64,000 nt of DNA from Liquidambar formosana (lineage: Eukaryota > Streptophyta > Magnoliopsida > Saxifragales > Altingiaceae), in assembly GCA_039720395.1 (NCBI GenBank), contig CM077833.1:8757036-8821035 (forward strand), given 5' to 3'. The translations under genes and the position numbers were made by a program. Below, piece after piece: positions 49,214 to 60,517 of the stretch. Position 1 is the stretch's first letter; each line of letters starts with the position of its first letter. The notes under the pieces are model-generated. The model was given only the letters and a program-made list of their open reading frames with translations. It made no database searches and was not told the DNA's origin.

Positions 49214-49685
49214 TTTGTTTCACTAATTAAATTAATGATTTTGAATTCAAACTCATAAAGAAGTTCATCGGTTAATTTTAAAAAGGGTTAGAAATAAGGT
49301 AGTTTCTATCGATTAATTTAGAAAAAAAAAAAAAAAAAAAACACAGCCATGATACTAATTTAAATAGAGAATTAAAAAGAAAAAAAAAAAAAAAGATTGA
49401 GAGAAATGGGTTAAAAGAGAAAAAACAGAGAATAAAAAATGTTGCTTATTAGGTTTGTTTGACTAATTAAACTAATGATTTTGAATTCAAACTCATGGAG
49501 AAGTTCATCGGTTAATTGTAAGGAGGGTTAGAAATAAGGGTAGTTTCTATCGATTAATTTTGAAAAAAAAAAAAACATAAAACACAGCCATGATACTAAT
49601 TTAAATAGAGAATTAAAAAGAAAAAAAAAAAAAAGATTGAGAGAAATGGGTTAAAAGAGAAAAATCAGAGAATAGAAAATGTTGT
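49214..49685. repeat. Two-unit tandem duplication of about 240 bp
   Basis: Units at about 49214-49455 and 49456-49685 are almost identical, differing mainly in poly(A) length and a few bases. The unit begins TTTGTTT.ACTAATTAAA and includes GATTTTGAATTCAAACTC, a weak box B-like stretch. With TAGTCTAATGG at 49201 as a possible box A it may be a decayed SINE. Confidence 0.8.
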
Positions 49686-51054
49686 TTTTCAAAGTACTCG
49701 TATAAAAGAAAAGAAAAGAACAGAGAAATAAAAAAACAGAGAATAATTTCTCAATTTGCAGACGTGGACCAATTAAAGCCACGGGACGTATCCGTCATTT
49801 TGACAACTAAAAAAACATACCAAGCAAATTTAATTGGCTTACTTCACTGTTTGGTTGCCAAGAAATCTCAAGTATATAAAATAGAAAAATCTAGAATTGC
49901 AGAGCTTACTGGGCTTATAACGATTATCGTGAAGTTCCAAAAAATTCCATTCCTTTTCTCTCTTTTTCTTGGCAACCGAACGGAGTTTATATGTGATCAA
50001 ACAGTGACAAAGAGATCGATCCAAAGCAATAGCACTTACCAGTTAAGGTGGGAAAGACAAGCCTCCGAATCTTACTACTCCCACCAAATTAGAAGCAAGC
50101 TAGGCACCTACTGCCACATTAATTGCAATCACGCATGAAGCTTCTCTCTCTCTCTCTCTCTCTCTCTAATATATACCGGAGTATATATATATCTCTATAT
50201 ACATACGCACGCAGAGATAAGTGGTGTGTGCTTCAGTGCTTGTGTGAGTTTGTTGCTGAGATCCGTTCTTTGCTTGTAGCAGTAAGAAGATGGTGGAGGG
50301 AAAGAGACAGAAAACAACCCGGCACGTGGCTTCGGTGCGATCGGTCACAACGACTTTCCATGCACCTGGGACCCACGACTCGCCACGTGACCACTTGTAA
50401 ATTGGCTGCATTTATGTGTGGCTCATGTCTTAAGCCTTCCTTTTCGGATTTAATTACAGGAAAGCCCAAGCAATTATTAATCAAGGGTGGAGGAAGCCAT
50501 AACTCAATAGGTGAGGTGGGGTGGCGATCTCGTGAAGTCGAGTCCACGATAAGAAGCTCCTAGACTCTTGGGGTAAAAGACCCACCACTCCACCAGTACC
50601 TTGTGTTAGTTGTGTAATACATGCATCCTACAATTTGATCAACGGGGAGCTATTTCTTTTGGTGCGGACAAATAATAAACCAAAGTGGAACTCATTGATT
50701 ATTTATATTGCCACGTGTGGAAACACCATTGGTCACTGACAGTTACTGTGTTATGAGTATTTGCACAAGCTGAGAGTTGGTATTAATTTTTTAATGGATG
50801 GAGTAGGTTGGCTGGACATGGGACTCCCATAGGGTCCACGTGAAAGAAGCATGGGGTCGCCAATATATCATCACAATCAGGAATCTAGTTTGCGTGTCTA
50901 TCGGATCTGTAAGGCAGCCTTAGTGGAGGAAGGTACTTTCAGCTGCCCAGAAGGCCAAAACACCATATTTGTAGTCACGGGGCTGGATTGCCTGCACCAG
51001 TTTAGAATATTCCCCACATCCTTTTTTCCTATTTTTTTAGGGAGGGCCTACGCC
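49686..51054. other. Intergenic, no supported gene
   Basis: Contains a (CT)n run at about 50141-50167 and an ACGTGG-rich patch (50320-50400). The open frame 50123-50563 starts inside the microsatellite and has no family features; it is not called. Confidence 0.35.
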
Positions 51055-52093
51055 CTTTTGGCGTCCGGATTCAGTGCTGAGGTCCAAAACCTCGGCACCA
51101 TGCTGAGATCTTTAGGATCGTGACACGTGGAGCACAAGCAGTAAATGAACGTCTCACCTTAAAAACAACTCCAAGTTTCGTCGTTTCAGTGACATAAACT
51201 AATGGTTAACGCTGTGAAGCGTTAACTCCTCCTACATCATTCCAAACGGCGACGTGTCACAAAGAATCCCCAAAATTGGATTTTCATTCCCGTCCTCCAT
51301 CTGCAACTTCCATAGTTCTATGCCTATCTTTCGCTAAGCCGCCGTCAATCCGCACCGCCATCGATCCATCCTCGGAGCAAGAAGAAGAACAGGCCAACCC
51401 GAAAAGAAAAAAAAAGGGGGGAGGGGGGGGGGGCAGATCGAACAAATCACAAAAAAAATAAATAAATAGAGGAAAGAGAAGAAAAAGCACGAAGAAGAAG
51501 CAGCAGCAACGCTTATTTATTTGTTCTTGCTCTGTTATCTTCCATCTAGCTTATTTGGGTAGTTCCATCTAGCTTATTGGGTTTGTTCTTGCTCTATTCT
51601 CTTCCATCTAACCCCTATTTTTGGTTCACTCGTCGATGCTCTCAGATATTGAAATTGCTGTGCAGAATCAGTTATTTTAAGCTTGTAAATATTTCACATC
51701 TCAGTCACTTCTTAAGGTGCTGTCATGCTTTCTTTTCCTGTATCCAGAGAGCTGCAAACAAAGAATGAGAGAAAATCTGTTGTTCCAGAACCTACAATTC
51801 GAGAGAGTTTTAGATAAGATGATAAAGATACAAGAAGAAGATTGAGTGATAAAAATACAAGTCCCAACACGGTGTGAAAATTAGTGCGAGTTTGAAGGGG
51901 TTGATGCTCTTCACGGAGCCTTCCGTGCTTCACGGTGTTAACCTCGGCCTGAACATGCTGAAACGACGAGATTTGCTGGCGTTTCGCACCTAAGCCGCTC
52001 ATTTGCTTTAGTTGTCCACGTGTTACGATCGCAGCGACCTCTGCACGGTGCTGAGGTTTTTCACCTCTGCACTGAATCCGAACGCCTATTTTT
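51055..52093. mobile_element. Element-like unit with long inverted repeats of about 110 bp
   Basis: 51056-51165 and 51980-52093 are inverted copies, sharing GGCGT.CGGATTCAGTGC, AAAACCTC.GCACC.TGC and ACACGTGGA..AC. The arms are perhaps 75 percent alike by eye. About 0.8 kb lies between, with a GC-rich, leader-like part (51240-51430). The layout suits an old TIR DNA transposon (possibly Mutator-like) that may carry host sequence. No target duplication or transposase was found. Confidence 0.4.
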
Positions 52094-52379
52094 GGACTTG
52101 CATTTAATGCTAGGGTAATCTATAAATCTAAGCCTTTGATTTCCGATTTTGATAGTTCAGATTAAAAAATCAAATGGTATTGGGATTGGGGCTCCCATGA
52201 GGCTTATGATTTCACTTTTCCTCTACTTTCTTCTCTTTTTCTCTCATTTTGTGGTGGCTCACCATCAAAATCTTATTTCATTCCTCTTGCCCTAGATTCT
52301 AACCAAATAAATGGGGCCTTAAAGCATCTCCAAGAGGGTTAGTTATTTTTGTCTACTTTGAAGACTCGATAAGAGCTCT

Positions 52380-52760
52380 TTTTTTTTTTTTGGTAAACTT
52401 TAATTAATAAACAAGAAAGACTAAGGTTTATTACACCATGGGGATAAGAAACACCCCTAGCATCAGTATTAAGCTAGTCAAATAACCAAACTAGAGGATC
52501 TTCTACAATCATAACCAAAAAGGGTTCCTTTCCGAGCAATTATATCCGCACATTTGTTAGCTTCATGGTATCTATGTTATATTTGTAGCACTTGAAATCT
52601 ATCCATGAGCCACCTACAATCAATTATTATAGAGCTAAAAGGGTGGTTCTGTGCAATATCATATTAGACGAGAAATGGTAGCGATAGCATCCATGTCAAT
52701 ACACAACTTGTGAGCTCTCACTTACAACTAAGGGAGCCAAGAGGGTTAAAATAGAAAACT
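52380..52760 (-). pseudogene. L1 LINE 3' end, minus strand (RNase H region)
   Basis: A poly(T) tract at 52379-52391 is followed by the L1-like tail, minus-strand TTTATTAATTAAAGTTTACC. Further in, broken minus-strand frames match the LINE RNase H C-terminus (WLMDRF-like near 52600, then a H.YREANKCADIIAR-like block near 52550). Stops are frequent. It is 5'-truncated. Confidence 0.55.
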
Positions 52761-53144
52761 CCTTATTCAAATGGGGATTCAAAGAGGACTAACTACATTT
52801 GAAGAGCCTCAGATGAGTTATCTATATTTTAGAGAGCTTGGTTGCTAGCCTTTTGGAGATGTTGCTGTCCTCTTCTTTGGCTAAAAAGCTAAAATAGTCA
52901 GTCTCTTAAAGATGCTCTAAGTAACTTATTTAGAGGTGTAATTTGGTATAGCAAAAATCGAGAACTAGAACGAAACTGATGATTTGGGTTGATTTGGTTC
53001 AGTTTTTAAGCTATCTTAGTACTGCCTTTGGTTATAAATAAATAATAGATCTTTATTAATTTGGTTCAGTTTAGAGTTGAAATATTAGGTAAATCAACCC
53101 AACTTGAGAACTAACCTTATATATATATAGTATTTTTAATATCA
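52761..53144. other. No recognised gene
   Basis: AT-rich, with short TTGGTTCAGTTT repeats (52990-53070). Nothing supported. Confidence 0.3.
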
Positions 53145-53450
53145 AGTGCGCTTGATGTAAATTTGCATCAAGTGAACTCCAAAACTCTTATATGCAACTC
53201 GTACTTTGCAAAAACAACCATTGGATTAGATAGTATTCTCATGTAAGCGATCCATGTCAAACATCAAATTGATCCGAGATTGAATATGATTTTATCCAAA
53301 ATGTACATATTTTTAATAAATAACAATTACTCATTTATGGATAAAGCAACTCTTAATTTCTAAATCAATTTGACTTTTAAGATGTATGACTTACATATGA
53401 ACCGGATTTAATCTAACGGTTGGTTTTGAAGCGGCCACCAATTGATCTTT
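53145..53450. mobile_element. Dispersed repeat, related to 44270-44480
   Basis: Moderately similar to the copy inside intron 5 of the WVD2-like gene. It starts near a CTTGATGTAAATTTGCATCAAG hairpin (53151-53172). Confidence 0.4.
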
Positions 53451-53465
53451 CAATAGAGTGGTGTG

Positions 53466-56169
53466 TGTCACACCCCATTTTTGCACCACCTTACTAGGGC
53501 TCATCATTTCATGCATGTTTTTGTTTTGTTTTTGAGTCTAGTCACTTGCATTAGGTTTCTAAGGTCACAAGGACAATGGATATGAATTTTGGTTCGATTT
53601 GGAGTTGATGTCGAGGGATAATAAGAGCTTTTGTGACTTGAGGGGCATAATTGTCTTTTAAGTCCCAAACTTTTCATTTGACCTTGGAATGATCTCCAAA
53701 TTGTTAATTGGAGTTCATATGGATGCATAAGAGGTATTTCTAAGTTCAATTTGATAAGTCAATGGCTCGGGATTAAAATGGCACGATGTAGTTCAAGTTG
53801 GTTAATTTACCCTTCTTTGGGTTAGCTCTAATTGACTCACAATTACCAACCAAATCTTTTCAAATTGACTTTCATTAGTCATCATTTTACCCCCAAAAGT
53901 GTTTTATGAAGTTCAATTTTGATATGGAAAGTGTTTGGTTTGACCCTATGTGCATGCCTATGCTTAGCAAAGGTAGAGCATAGTAGTTGACCGCCTTGTT
54001 CAAACCTAACCATGCCCCCATGGTTAGTGGTTTTCACCCTAAAATGTTCAAAAACATATTCCTCATCGAAACACGGTCGTTTTGGCTTTTGTTTCATCAA
54101 AATCGGAGTTCATTTGGCCCCTGAAACATTTCTAGAAGCATTGAGAGTCAAAATAGGAGAAAAATCCGAAGTGGGCTCGGGTGACCACCCAGCCCCGGGC
54201 GGCTAGCCGCCTGGGCCCAGGTGGCTAGCCGCCTAGGCCCTAGTGGTCACCCGAGAGCACTTTCCTAAATGCACTCTAACTCCTTACTGAAGCGGACTCT
54301 TGCCTATTTTAACGTATTTGGGCTCTTTTGGACGGGTTTCCTTCTATTTTTTGGTAACTTCTGAGTTACTTAAGCCCCAAGGGGGTCTCTAATAGCCCTT
54401 GGATTAATTTTTAGGGTTTTAATCCTAACCATTGGTTAATCCTATTGAAACTCTATAAATACCCCCTATGCTTCAGCACAAGGGGAGCCACTTTATGCAT
54501 TAATACTTGAGTGTTTGAGAGAGAATAAGAGAGAGAGACTTGAAGGAGAGCTGGAGTTCTTGCTGTAGCCTTGGAGAATATTGATTGAAGACATCCACAA
54601 GAGCAAGAGGGAGTTCATACAGCAGCAAGGAAGGCTCTTCCTAAGGTATTCCTCTTTTCTGCTCAAGCTTAAACAAAGGTATCATGTAGGATAGCTCTAT
54701 TGCATGTAATGCTTGTAATTTCTACCATGAATTGAAGTTTCTATTAGTTAATACATGTGATATTGATGATGTTCATGATGAGTTTGGCATGCTTTAGAGT
54801 TAGTTCATAGGTTCTAATGCATAGTTATGATTCTTGTGTTTCTGTTGTCCTTGTTCTAGGATAGTGATATTGCATGTTAGAGTTGGGTCTCTTGTCATGT
54901 TTTATTGCTTTAGTTAATTAATATGCATGGTTTAGGTTCTGTTTAGTTTTATTTTAGCATGTTTAGAGTTGGTTTTGTATGTTTTTAAGCATATTTGTGA
55001 GATTAGGGTTTTAGAGTCCTTGTTTTGTGTTAGTTTTCATACAGCATGTTAAAGTAGGTCTTTTCATTGGTTTTTCTTCATGTTTGCTGTATATGTTTTT
55101 CATATGGAGTAAATATGATATTTTTGCATGCATGATTAGTTTATTTCTAGGGTTTTATGCATAATATGGTTCTAGGAATATGTTAGGGCTTATGAAAGTT
55201 TGCTGCTTTTGCTGTTAGCATGCTTAGTGGATGATTTTAGGCCATAATACTATTCTGTCCAGATTTGTATGTTAGTATTTTTGCATGGTTTTGAGCACTT
55301 GTAAGGGTGCAAATAGGTGTGGTATTTGACTTATGGCAAATAGGGCTGCCAATGCTTGAAATGGCTAATGCTTGGAGCTATTGCGCTCAGTTAAGTGGGT
55401 GTGAAGGTGCCGCAATTCACCTCTCTTCCTTATTCTTTCTCTTCTCCCTCTCTAGGGTTAATTCTTAATACAAATCAATGGTTTTGATCAAGGGTTTCCT
55501 TAACCAATAAAATTCTGTTTTTTATCAAGGTTTCCATTTTGTGGAATTTTTTTAATTTCAAACTTTGTTTATTCAAGTCTTTTGATCAAATAAGGAAACC
55601 TAGGTTTTTATCATAGGTTTATATTAGGATTTAACCCTAGTTCTAATTGAACTACGTGGACTTTGATCCTTGTATTTCGCTGCATGGTACGTAGGCGCTC
55701 TTTGTGAGGCTCAAGTCCGTTCTAGGATCCAAGCATCCTAGGCTTCTTTTTGTTTTGTTTTGTTTTTCTTTATTTTATGTTTTTATGTGCTTATTATGCA
55801 TGGATGGATGAATGAAATATATGATATGCATGCTATCTTGTGATGATATACTTACTGATTTTTGTGTGGGAAAGATCTTGATTTAGCCCAAATAAACCGA
55901 GAGACCGAAAGGGTGACATGGGTGCCTATAGGCTTTGCCTAGAACCTTCCCATGTCATAACTTAGCCTCCGAATCCCCGATTTCTTTGGTTTCCAAAAGA
56001 TTGGTTTTTGCCTTTCCTTTTTTATGGAGTCATTCAAATTGTTTTCCTAAAATAAACTACTTTTAGGGTTTTCCTTGTTTCCTTTAAAAAATAAGGTGGC
56101 GACTCCTTTTTTGTTTTCAAAACCCATTTTCTTTTCAATCCCTCGTGGGCCCAATTTTCGGGGTTCACA
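53466..56169 (+). mobile_element. 5' LTR of a Tat/Ogre-like Ty3/gypsy retrotransposon
   Basis: The 2704-bp LTR opens TGTCACACCCC and closes GGGGTTCACA, directly before an arginine-tRNA primer site. It has a GC-rich hairpin at 54176-54255, a TATA box (CTATAAATA) at 54453-54461, a degenerate CCTAGGATG-type stem near 55721-55742 and a T-rich tract after it. It is the same family as 1-1889 and 26838-29514. The 3' LTR is not in the window. Confidence 0.9.
54176..54255 (+). promoter_or_regulatory. GC-rich hairpin upstream of LTR TATA box
   Basis: Perfect 13-bp arms CTCGGGTGACCAC (54176-54188) and GTGGTCACCCGAG (54243-54255) enclose two GGCTAGCCGCC blocks. It ends 198 bp before the TATA box. A CCTATTTTAACG block follows at 54303. 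Confidence 0.7.
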
Positions 56170-56172
56170 GTT

Positions 56173-56190
56173 TGGCGACTCCATTGGGGA
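56173..56190 (+). other. Primer binding site, tRNA-Arg type
   Basis: TGGCGACTCCATTGGGGA starts three bases after the LTR end. TGGCGACTC is complementary to the 3' end of plant arginine tRNAs, as in Ogre/Tat elements. Confidence 0.7.
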
Positions 56191-57044
56191 CTTTGTGGGC
56201 TAGACTCTATAAAGTTTAATTGGGCTAAGTTAATTTCTCATGTTTAATTAAAATCAATCACATTGCATCCGCTTGATTGTGTGCTTTCATTTATTGCATT
56301 GTGTGCGCAAACTCTTGCATGCTAGGATCGATGTCCCTCGATGTATCCTTGCCAACGATGGGCCTAGTTTCAACCTTGGTTTTCCTGATTCCAAGTGTTG
56401 GGGCGAAAGCTATCAACCTCTCTTGCCTAGTACCCTTGGGCTTGCCCTTGGGTATATTAAATGAGTTAATCACGTACTGCTGGACCCACGCGGCGTTCCT
56501 GATGCCACATGTGGTTAGGTATAAGGATTGCTCAAGCAAGTGAAGGACCCCAGCCTACCCTCTTTTAGTTTATGCAGTGGGCCTTGTAGGACACTATGGT
56601 CTCACCATTATGCACCCACAATTGTTTGTAATGATGCTATGCCGTGTTTGTGGTGTGGGGCTTTATATCTTATGCCCTTAACATAGACCTTTAAACCCTA
56701 ACCTTCGTTAAGGTCATGGGTTAGGAGGAATAAGTTAAGGAAATAGGATGTAAAGCTATGTTTGTGATGTGCTAGTCCTAGGGGATTAATTAAACGTAAT
56801 TGAAGGACTCTATACCCTATTCTTTTAAACATACCCTTAATCCATGACCCTTGTAAAGGTAATTGGATAAAAGGAATGAATTAATTGAACATGGTGTAGA
56901 GACCGAGTTCATTAAGGAAAATATGGAGGTTTAGGACAAGTCCTTAGGTTAAAGGTTAAAACTTTTCTATCCATAGACGTGCTGGCTTGGATCCGCAATC
57001 CGCAAGGGCGTCTAGTGAGTGTTGAGTCTACCCATCATACGGAC

Positions 57045-59741
57045 ATGGCCGACGAAAGAACTAGTGAGGGGCACTTTGACCTTGAGGCTTGCCTGAAAGC
57101 CATCATGACCAAGCTTGATCATACCGCCGAGACATCCGATACCGCATTGAAAATGGCTCAAGAGAACCAACAGAAGATGGCGGATCTTGAACAAAATGGC
57201 TCTAAGGCCCATTCCTCGGGTATACCTCATGGGGCTGGCACCGAAGAGGGACCTCAATCCAATGAGAACACCAAGACAAGGGGGGAAAGTAGCTCGAAAC
57301 CAGTGGTCACCAACCTAGAAGGGGAAACCAAAGGGAAAGGTTATAGCAGTGATTCCGTGTTAGCTAGCAAGGTAGAAGCATTGGAGAGAACTATAAAAGG
57401 GATTCGTAGGGCCGATGACATGGTCGATGTGAGGACTTTATCTCTATTTCCAACGGCTCGTATTCCATTGCAATTCAAGATGCTGGAGTTAGAAAAGTTC
57501 GATGGGACAGGTTGCCCTAAGACTCATTTGAAGATGTATGTGTGAGCTATGCACCCTCGAGGGGCTACTGACGAGCTTTTAGCTCAAATGTTCCATGAAA
57601 CCTTGGCCACTTCTGCTTTGAAATGGTTCTTGTCCTTGGATGAGAATAGAACTCGGACTTGGGAAGATATATGCAATGAGTTCTCGGAGCACTACAAGTA
57701 CAACACAGAGGTGGATGTTACTCGAAGGGACCTGGAAACTACCAAGCAAGGGGCTCATGAAACCTTCTTCGCTTACATTACAAGGTGGAGACAAAAGGCG
57801 TTGAGAATGACGGATAGGCCAAATGAGGAGGACCAAATTCAGCTAGTAGTTAAGAACTTGCTGCCCGTGTATCACAAACACTTATTTGCCCACTATTTCC
57901 CAAATTTCAAAGCTCTCATAGGGGTTGGCACGCAGGTTGAAGATGCTATCAATGATGGGACAATCAAAACTGAGGAAGTGAGGAGTCGCAAGACAAACTT
58001 TACTGGGAAAAACAATGCCGAGGTTAACACCATAACTTAACCCATCCAACCCTTCTCTCTCAATGATGTCAACCCACCTCGCCATTTCACCGACCTATTC
58101 ATGCCACTCGAAAGGGTCCTTGAAAAGCTTATAAGCCGTGACCTATTGAAGCCACTCGACCCAAGACCCCTACCAAATCCCTTACCCAAGAACTACAACG
58201 AGAATGAGTACTGCAAGTACCACCAATCCAAAGGCCATGCCACCAATCGTTGTGTTCGCCTTCGCCATTAAGTCCAGGACCTCATTGACAAACAAGTCAT
58301 CTCACCACCAACCCGTCCAAATGTCACCCGTAATCCTCTCCCATCTCATAACAACACACCCTCACCTAACACCATAAATGCCATTGGGGTTGAATCCTCT
58401 CACCCTCGCCGTCCCATAAGACAATACATTCCACTCCCCATGACCTTAACCCGTCTCTTCACCATTTGCCGCAATAACAGCCTTATCATGCCACTTCCAC
58501 CAAAGCTAAGGCCCTCAACCCCTCACCAATATTGCCAATACCATCGTGCACCCGGCCATGACACTGAGGCTTGTTCTATACTAAAGAAGATCATTCAAGA
58601 CCTCATTGACCAAAAAGTTTTGTTGTTGCCAAAGAAATCTATCCAACAAGAGTTGAAAGAAAGATATGAAGCAGGGGATCCTCAAGTTGGCCTATTAGGT
58701 GAATCATCGGGGAAATTTGATTACTATGTGCTGTACTCAAGCCCAAGTCCAACATCAGATGAGCCGATAGACCCTACAGGTTGGGATGACTTGCCAACAG
58801 AAATGGAGAGCATTGACATGATAGAATGGGATGACCTAATGAATGACTCCGAGGAAGTCCATGATATATGGGCTAGTGATGATGAGCTGGATCATATAAC
58901 CAGAGGGGGTCGTCATTTCAAGCCTCCCCACCTAGAGTTTGAGAATCCATTGGAAGATTTGGAAGGGCAGAGGTGCCCTAGCTTGCAAGAAGAAGAGGAT
59001 GAAGTGCTTAGGCAGCTGAAAAAGACCAATGCCAACATCACTATTTGGGGCTTGCTTATGGCCTCGCACAAGCATAGACAGACCGTGTTGAAACTGCTGA
59101 ATCAGATACAAGTGCCTGTTGACACATCCCCCAAGGGATTGGTACATTTGGTGAATACAACTCCCAAGAACTCAACCATCGTGTTCACCGATGTGGACCT
59201 ACCCAAAAGCGGACCAAGCCATTCTCAAGCTCTCTATGTGACCGTTGACACTATGGGGAAGAGGGTACCTACCGTCCTTATCGACAATGGGTCTGCACTG
59301 AATGTATGCCCTCTCAGAACTGCCACTGTCTTGGGTTTGGGACCCACCGATTTCACGCCATCTGGACAGACCGTAAGAGCCTATGACAATACCCGCCGAG
59401 AAGTAATAGGGGTAGTTACTTTGCCTCTTATCATGGGACCCACTGAATTTAGGGTGGAATTCCAAGTGTTGGATGTGCCGTCATGTTTCAACTTGCTGTT
59501 GGGCCGACCTTGGATCCATCCTGCTGGGGCAGTGCCATCTTCACTCCATCAAAAGGTAAAGTTTCCTCATGAAGGAGCCATAGTAACACTTCAAGGGGAC
59601 TATGAATTGAAACTCGCAGGCGTGCCTATATGCGAGATACAACCAGAATCAGCAGCAGTACCACTATCTGGGTTTGACTATGTCCAATGCATTGAAAAAG
59701 AGCTCGAAAAGGGTGAATTAATACCCTTGGTGAGATCATGA
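57045..59741 (+). pseudogene. Tat element gag-protease region, three in-frame stops
   Basis: One reading frame from ATG 57045 to 59741 broken by TGA 57543, TAA 58038 and TAA 58269. In order: a Gln/Glu-rich N-terminus; the retrotransposon gag domain (57480-57960, MLELEKFDG, WFLSLDENRTRTWEDI); two zinc-knuckle-like units of spacing C-x2-H-x4-H-x4-C (58212-58253 and 58533-58573), each followed by an IQDLID-like helix; an acidic linker; and an aspartic protease with IDNGSALNVCPL (Asp codon 59283) and LLLGRPWIH. The frame is also open upstream to 56979 but without an ATG. Gag packages RNA and the protease matures the polyprotein. The first stop is a CGA-to-TGA type change. The protein cannot be made intact. 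Confidence 0.85.
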
Positions 59742-60352
59742 GAAGAATGAGCTTCTTTCCAGGCATGGGGCTAGGGTGTCGCCAACAAAGGATCTCTACG
59801 TCTATTCAAAGTCGTGTCACCTCATACACTTTTGGGCTAGGATATGAGCCCTCTAGAAATGATCATGTGGAAATGCTGAAGAGGAACAAGGAGAAAGTAA
59901 GAGCTAAAGCCGACGGAAGGGTGCCAAACCTGAGAATCTAGCCATATCGACCTACTTTGAATGGTTACTTCATCAAAGAGGGGGATGATTTTCTATATTG
60001 TGGGTTTCCAGAACCCACCTTTGACCAAGCTACCAAGATCCGAGTTCTGGGTTTTGAAATTTTCTTCACCGAATGGTATCCAATCACAGCTGAAATGGTG
60101 GATGATGAAGCCATCAATGATGAGTTCTGGGAAAAGAAAGAAGAAGACTGGGTAGAGAACCTTGATGTAGGGGCTATGGCTGAAATGTTCCAAGATATGA
60201 TCCTCACCATGGAAGACTCGACCATTGAAGAACTCCAGGGTTCGTCCATTAGCCATGCTACCATGCCACTCCTGAATTGGTACCTTGAATGTGGTGTCAT
60301 TGCGGAGATCCATGAAGAAGAAGACCTTGGCCTACCTGATAGCAGCTTATAG
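59738..60352 (+). pseudogene. Tat element linker between protease and RT
   Basis: The frame changes at an ATGA overlap with the protease frame. It encodes MRRMSFFPGMGLGCRQQ, HTFGLGYEP-like and NGYFIKEGDDF..GFPEP motifs typical of the Tat pro-RT linker, then an acidic stretch ending at TAG 60350. There is an in-frame TAG at 59939. The linker is poorly conserved in general. Confidence 0.65.
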
Positions 60353-60517
60353 GTGTCTTAGTTTAGTAATATTTCCCTAATTCAATAAGATTTATCTACT
60401 TAACTCACTTTGTGGAGTCATAGTATTGGTACAGATTTGTTTGTTTTCTTTCTTCTTTTGTGTGTCATTCCTACTATTCCTAGTCAATAAAGTGTGCTTT
60501 GTCCTCTATATATGCAG
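60353..60517 (+). other. Non-coding T-rich gap, possible Ogre-type intron
   Basis: The gap between linker and RT is stop-rich and T-rich, with a pyrimidine tract (60430-60510) and an acceptor-like TATATGCAG ending at 60517. After it the frame reads MDIDPRNDVPPELVEQ. Ogre elements are known to splice an intron between protease and RT. No clear donor in the right phase was found. Confidence 0.35.

Noticed and set aside
50123..50563. 146-codon open frame
   Set aside because: Begins in a CT microsatellite, no family similarity, no splice or codon evidence.
54176..54255. A microRNA precursor
   Set aside because: The hairpin occurs at a fixed promoter position in several LTRs with changing interior sequence, unlike a conserved miRNA.
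56273..56543. Short open frames in the Tat 5' leader
   Set aside because: Overlapping frames with no recognisable domain, lying between the primer site and gag.
59957..60300. Minus-strand open frames opposite the pol linker
   Set aside because: Mirror readings of the acidic linker; no family features.
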